NCBI GenBank assembly: GCA_002698995.1 | Contig: PAAX01000004.1 | Location: forward strand, 1-32,831 | Reading direction: 5' to 3' | DNA: 32,831 bases | From: Ignavibacteriota bacterium | GTDB taxonomy: Bacteria; Bacteroidota; Ignavibacteria; Ignavibacteriales; Melioribacteraceae | Shown here: piece by piece, positions 32,705-32,831 of the stretch | How the letters are laid out: each line of letters starts with the position of its first letter | Numbering within the stretch: position 1 is the first letter of the stretch | Notes under the pieces: generated by a model | Databases searched by the model: none | The model's input: the letters and a program-made list of their open reading frames with translations, nothing else | What the model was told of the DNA's origin: nothing | Made by a program: the position numbers and the translations under genes

Positions 32705-32831
32705 CTACATTTGTTGTCCAAACAAAAAGTGAACGAATGTACAAACTACATTCGTTGTCCAAACAGAAAGTGGACGAATGTACAAACTACATTCGTTGTC
32801 CAAACAGAAAGTGGACGAATGTACAAACTAC
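32705..32831. repeat. 41-bp tandem repeat, three full units and start of a fourth
   Basis: Units start at 32705, 32746 and 32787, and a fourth begins at 32828 where the window ends. Units 2 and 3 are identical; unit 1 differs at three positions (tTg, aaa, gAa). Within each unit TACATTCG and CGAATGTA are inverted arms, with an inner tgtcc/ggac pairing around aaacagaaagt. The units are head-to-tail without variable spacers, so this is not CRISPR. No gene is visible in 32591-32831. Confidence 0.95.

Noticed and set aside
32705-32831. CRISPR array at the right edge
   Set aside because: The 41-bp units are directly adjacent with no unique spacers, and no cas gene is present.

Overview
The window is AT-rich and codes densely. 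Several predicted secreted proteins end in a C-terminal sorting domain built around QNYPNPFNP, followed by a short beta-sandwich. That form of the type IX secretion signal is typical of Ignavibacteria (Bacteroidetes/Chlorobi group), so I read this as a chromosomal segment of an Ignavibacteria-like bacterium. I see no tRNA, rRNA, CRISPR array, phage or plasmid genes.

Layout. Two long divergent gene blocks meet at about 15.0-15.2 kb. The left block (minus strand, 15020 down to 153) encodes the cell envelope side. It holds a secreted beta-propeller-like protein, a TonB-dependent receptor with a carboxypeptidase-regulatory-like N-terminus, a large secreted fibronectin-like protein, a PorV/PorQ-family barrel and two small outer-membrane barrels. 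These are followed by three paralogous GHL10 (PF02638-type) glycosyl-hydrolase-like proteins, one a lipoprotein and two carrying a golvesin-like domain plus a T9SS tail, and a class-A-beta-lactamase-fold serine hydrolase. The right block (plus strand, 15209 to 32590) encodes mostly cytoplasmic sugar and acid metabolism. It holds an ion-coupled carboxylate-type permease, a stand-alone HyuA-type hydantoinase/oxoprolinase, a short degenerate FAD-oxidoreductase-like protein, NanE epimerase, a PF12831-type FAD oxidoreductase, a phosphohexomutase, a long HAD phosphatase/mutase, a GH38-like protein, a GH94 phosphorylase and a secreted phosphodiester glycosidase with the same golvesin plus T9SS tail.

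How it fits together (inference). Secreted and surface enzymes (GHL10 proteins, phosphodiester glycosidase) would cut an amino-sugar-containing, probably phosphodiester-linked glycan. The TonB receptor would import fragments, GH94 would phosphorolyse a disaccharide to a sugar-1-phosphate, the phosphohexomutase would give the 6-phosphate, and NanE would convert ManNAc-6-P to GlcNAc-6-P. The substrate is not identified. The GH38-like protein lacks the family nucleophile and one GHL10 paralog has a changed signature, so not all of these need be ordinary hydrolases.

The most unusual structure is in the gaps between genes. A small GIY-YIG nuclease gene, carrying an in-frame TGA at codon 3, sits inside one unit of a regular array of REP-like palindromes at 27.8-28.5 kb. 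The units end in TGTCATTTCGA/TCGAAATGACA and are separated by 13-15 bp linkers; the two gene-free units are exactly 84 bp. A second palindrome family at 23.3-23.65 kb has a different interior but similar TGTCAT/ATGACA ends and similar linkers. The window begins near a 7-bp tandem repeat and ends inside a 41-bp tandem repeat whose units can each form a hairpin.
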